From: Narthecium ossifragum
Lineage: Eukaryota > Streptophyta > Magnoliopsida > Dioscoreales > Nartheciaceae
DNA length: 64,000 nt
Direction: 5' to 3'
NCBI GenBank assembly: GCA_963920575.1
Contig: OY986973.1
Location: 19,821,851-19,885,850 of the forward strand
The notes below the pieces were generated by a model, which was given only the letters and a program-made list of their open reading frames with translations, did not search any database and was not told the DNA's origin. Both the position numbers and the translations under genes were made by a program. Below are positions 60,177 to 64,000 of this stretch, in pieces (the stretch's first letter is position 1; every line of letters begins with the position of its first letter).

Positions 60177-60592
60177 CTCCGAGCTTGTCTGGTAGAGATA
60201 GTTGCGCTGACCTATTGGAGATTAGGATGGAGGTCACCTTCATGTGTGTTTCGTGCATAAACTCCTCTTATTCCATCAGTCCCAACCAAGTTGATTATAT
60301 TTTACCCAGTGTATTCTCAGTTTCTTTCCATGACCAGGCGAATGGTTATTTGCCTCGCACCTTCTCCAATATAGCAAAATGGTTTTTTTTTATCTATTCT
60401 AGTTTTCTTGTCTACTGAGGTGGCCTATCTAAACAGATTCCCATAGAAGACGATTACGATATAGTTATAAGGATAACAACCTCGACTCATACCAAATCCC
60501 TTGTGCAATATAGCAAGTGCTATTATATGTATTCCTAGTTTTTGTCTAGCAATATAGCAAGTGGTATCACATCTATCTTCGTTTCATTCTAT
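60177..60592. other. Unassigned stretch after the LINE
   Basis: No gene seen. The phrase GTTTTTGTCTAGCAATATA occurs at about 60539 and again at 61551, on the two sides of the MITE, so an older repeat lies here. Confidence 0.35.
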
Positions 60593-61511
60593 GGGGCTGT
60601 TTGGTTCCCATGAAGTGGTCGGAAGTCACTTTTTTGAAGTGACTTCCGAGCCACTTCATGTGTTTGGTTGCTCGGAAGTGGGGCTGAAGTCACTTCAGCC
60701 CCACTTCCAAATCACTGTAGCCAAAGCTGCCACTTTCCATTTCGACTTCGGGTCTTTTTGGCCTGAAGTCATTTGAGTGGTATTTGAAGTGGCATCTGAA
60801 GTGGAAAATAATATTAATAATATTATACTGTAATAAAATATTAATATAAGTAGGTCTCACATATCACGTGTCACCTCGTGATTGGACCACGTCATCTAAA
60901 ATAGTATTAATAATATTATACTATAATAAAATATTAATATAAATTATTAAATTATTAATATTTTAATATTAAAATATTATTTTAATGTTTTAATTTTAAT
61001 ATTTTAAGTGGCAAATAATGTTAATAATATCATACTGTAATAAAATATTAATATAAATGGATCCTACATGTCACGTGGCACCTCGTGATTGGTACACGTC
61101 ATCTAAAATAGTATTAATAATATTATACTGTAATAAAATATTAATATAAGTTATTAAATTATTAATATTTTAAGATTAAAAATATTATTTTAATGTTTTA
61201 TTTTAATGTTTTAAATTGCAAATAATGTTAATAATATCATACTGTAATAAAATATTGATATAAATGGATCCCACATGTCACGTGACACCTCGTGATTGGT
61301 TCACGTTATCTAAAATAGTATTATTTTTAATATTTTAATATAGGGAAATTATTAAAATATTAAATAGTTGGGGGTGACCATATCCCACTTCAAACACCAA
61401 CCAAACAATAAAACTCAGAAACCCCCAGAAGTCACTTCACTTCACTTCACTCCACTCCACTCCCCAGAAGTCACTTCACTTCAGCTCACTTCTCAGCAAC
61501 CAAACAGGCCC
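60593..61511. mobile_element. AT-rich MITE with three internal repeats
   Basis: Inverted ends GGGGCTGTTTGGTTCC and GCAACCAAACAGGCCC bound 919 bp; TAT lies on both sides, fitting a 3-bp target duplication. Inside, a unit with ATACTGTAATAAAATATTAA and CACCTCGTGATTGG recurs three times (about 60820, 61030, 61240). The outer parts are rich in AAGTCACTTC on both strands. It carries no transposase; PIF/Harbinger is likely but not certain. Confidence 0.65.
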
Positions 61512-61751
61512 TATGTATAAACAAGCGAGGGTACTTGCCTTTCGCAATATAGTTTTTGTCTAGCAATATATGAAGTGCTAGTTTTATTTTGAGCAAGGAG
61601 TAATGCTGCAGAGGCCACCACACTCCAACCCAAACGGGCCGATTATAGCGATGGAAAATGTTACGAATCATTTGTGTCATATCCTTTTTGTAAGACATTC
61701 ATATTTTCATGTCTATAACGATGGGGCCTAAACTTGATAGGGTGTGAAAAG

Positions 61752-63248
61752 TGTCACGGTTTAACGCGCCCGATCAAAATTACAAATTTATAATCGAACT
61801 ACTAACTAACTACTTTGTGGGTAGCTAGCGGTGAGTCCGTGTCGAATCCACAGGGAATGCATATGGAAACAATTAAACTACTTACCTCAATCTAAGTGTT
61901 CCTACAAGGATAATAAAAGAAATGGTTTTTGGGTTTTATGATAAGCAAACTAAGAAAGCATGTAAATGATTCAATGGATAGAAAGAGGTCTTAGGGAATC
62001 CCAATCCGGATTAGGCTCAATCGTAGCTTTCTAATGGATCAAGATGCGTAATTCGATCGAGGCACTACAAAATCGACTACCTTGGGGCTAGCAAAGGTCG
62101 TCGCTAACGAATAATTGGTTAAAGACTATCCGTCGCAATGGGTGTATGCTAAAAAGTCGACGATCGAGGGATTAGCTTCAATCATCACTAACGAGAGGTC
62201 GGGTTAGGATCATCTCGTCGTGAGGAATTGGGTTGTATGGAATATGATAATGGATCGAGGTGGTTTTAGCATCTCCAATCCAAAACACTACAAAAGATAT
62301 GATAGATGCTAGGTTAGATGTGGATTGGATTGGTTCTAGCACAACCAAGTCCCTAACCTAGAGCCAAGACTCCCTTCAACACAAGTGGCTATGGTTCTAC
62401 AACCTACTCATTGGGGAATATCAACAAACACCTATTGGGCATAAGGTTCTAGCTTATGCATATCAAAGAATTCATCCATCCAACTTTATAATCCAACTAC
62501 AAAGATGAGAAAGTAAGCATAGATCCAAACAACTATTGTCTCAATAGGGATTACAACATCCAAATCTAATGAAAACTTCAAATAAAATCTAAAACATTTT
62601 GGTATTTCACTAGGTAAATAGATTAGCTACTCATCTTCGATGGAGAAGCCATGGAGAAGAGATGGATCCTCCTCTTCTTCATCAATCTCCTCCCTCTTGG
62701 ATGAGAGCTCCCTTCCTTGCCCAAGGGGGTGAAGATCGATCTTTTCATCCCGTATAATTGGATGCGCCCGAGGAAGATCGATCTTCTCCTATAGGGAGAA
62801 GATCGATCTTTTGAATTATTGCTCTCTGTCATCTCTGCTACAGTACAAAGATCGATCTTTTATATTTATACACAGAAGATCGATCTTCTTTTCTGCATAT
62901 TATCTCTTTTGTCATTCAGCACTGCGCATTGGTACAAAAAATGTCATAACTTCATGTAGAAAACTCGGAATCATGAACCGTAAAATTCTCCAGAAACTAG
63001 ACTTCCAGAGCTTTCCAATCATATATGACACATTATCTGGTTCTTTCTGAGAAGATACAGTTTAATCTTTGAAGTTGACTCATGTACCTAAATGTGTTCG
63101 AATAGGCTCGTTTACGCTCCAAAGTTGATTTAACTTCTGTTGAGGGCTCTTGTACCTGAAATACCATGAAAATTATTAGAAATACCTTACTTGAAGACTA
63201 ATAAAGGTAAATTAAGGGGTTAATTTGTGTAATTTTCACGTCTCATCA
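61752..63248 (-). mobile_element. Solo LTR, Tat-like family, minus orientation
   Basis: It starts TGTCACGGTTTAACGCGCC and ends CACGTCTCATCA, 1497 bp, and is related to the LTR at 2514-3993 in reverse. It contains AAGATCGATCTT palindromes at 62735-62890. No internal region is beside it. The flanks AAAAG and AAACT do not form a clean duplication. Confidence 0.7.
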
Positions 63249-64000
63249 AAACTCCATCCTTTTATTCCATCACTCCCATCCAAGTAGAGGTTTTTTTTTT
63301 GGGTTACGTACTTGGGTAATACACAACAATATGATACCTTATATTTTAAAAATGTATCTTTTGATACCCTAACGTTTTGAAAATATACACAATGATGCCA
63401 AAACTCTAACGACGTTACATATATTAACGACAAACCTTGTTTGACTAATTTTGATTTTTACTGACGAATACATTAATGACACGTGGCAGGGGGAGAGAAT
63501 TAGAGAGAAAGAAGAGAGAGAGAAGAGAGAGAGAGAGGAAGGTGAACGGCGGGTCAAAACGGACTTTCGCGGCTAGCCGGGACTCCAGCATGGCACCTAC
63601 CGGCGGCGTAGCACGAGGACAAGCGGATGCTGTGGCAGTTCATGATGCTGGTGGTGGGCACAGTCGGGGAGGAGAAGAGGGATGGGTGGACATCAACATG
63701 GCGTACGCGAAGGTGGCCTACGCAGACCTAGTGGAGGTGGACGCCAGCCATGGCTTCCACTCAGCATGGCCGGACATCAACATGGCGGGGGAGGAGAAGG
63801 AGGAGGACAAGGAGAAGGAGGAGAATGAGGAGAAGGAGGAGAAGGGGAAGGGGAAGGAGAAGGAGGAGGGGGGGAAGGAGGAGGAGAAGAAGGAGAAGAA
63901 GGAGAGGAGGAGGAGAAGAAGAAGAATAAGAAGAGGAGGGTAGGGAGCAGGCCTCTAATGGAGGCGGCCCTGTTTGGAAAACCAGCTGGTATTGCCCAGC
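63249..64000. other. Possible left end of a Mutator-like element with a purine-rich ORF
   Basis: About 63290-63490 has the style of Mutator-like inverted repeats (ACACAATGATGCCAAAACTC and later ACACGTGGCAG). The ORF 63476-63943 (155 codons) follows, starting with Arg/Glu-rich simple sequence, then MAPTGGVARGQADAVAVHDA and DINMAYAKVAYADLVEVD, and ending in a long Glu/Lys tract. DINMA occurs twice. I recognise no family. It may be a captured fragment plus simple repeat; the other end of the element would be outside the window. Confidence 0.35.

Overview
This is a stretch of a flowering-plant nuclear genome. The evidence is spliced GT-AG genes of plant type, plant-specific retrotransposon lineages (Tekay/Del and Tat/Athila-like Ty3-gypsy elements, a copia LTR, L1-type LINEs), Mutator-like elements carrying gene pieces, and hAT- and PIF/Harbinger-type MITEs. 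The GC-rich first exon of the exosome gene would fit a monocot or a magnoliid, but I cannot fix the species. A 200-base run of N (46672-46871) is an assembly gap.

Most of the window is layered mobile DNA. Bases 1-3993 hold the 3' part of a Tat-like element with a solo LTR inside it. Bases 3994-7375 hold the tail and LTR of a Tekay-type element, again with an LTR fragment inside. Bases 8474-8915 are a dead Athila/Tat reverse transcriptase on the minus strand. Into that a Tekay element inserted (5' LTR 8930-11815). Its gag-protease-RT-RNase H region is broken into four pieces by three later insertions: 12870-16899 (itself holding a Mutator-like element with PPR and LRR fragments), 18142-25440 (a complete-looking Tat-like element lacking pol) and 25555-29888 (a composite with a further solo LTR inside). 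The breaks were located by target-site duplications and by the reading frame resuming across each insertion.

The gene-bearing centre runs from about 30.6 to 49.5 kb. It has a seven-exon exosome subunit gene of the RRP41-like/MTR3 type (33139-37345, +), the last exons of an unrecognised membrane-type gene (39134-40352, -), and a two-exon cytosolic-type HSP70 gene (47538-49381, -). The HSP70 has an apparent GC-AG intron and lacks the usual C-terminal tail, and a broken copy of its first exon lies about 0.9 kb beyond its stop. Short insertions pepper this part: an hAT MITE, a copia solo LTR, three 5'-truncated LINEs (one only 45 bases long) and a PIF-type MITE.

From 49.98 kb to the end, mobile DNA dominates again: a nested pair of large solo LTRs (49985-55513), a dead LINE (55514-60176) interrupted by a Mutator-like element with about 210-base inverted repeats and a captured membrane-protein fragment, an AT-rich MITE, another Tat-like solo LTR, and the probable left end of one more Mutator-like element. 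Palindromic GATCGATC motifs cluster in LTRs of otherwise unrelated families, in several cases directly upstream of a TATA box; this is the least expected pattern in the window.
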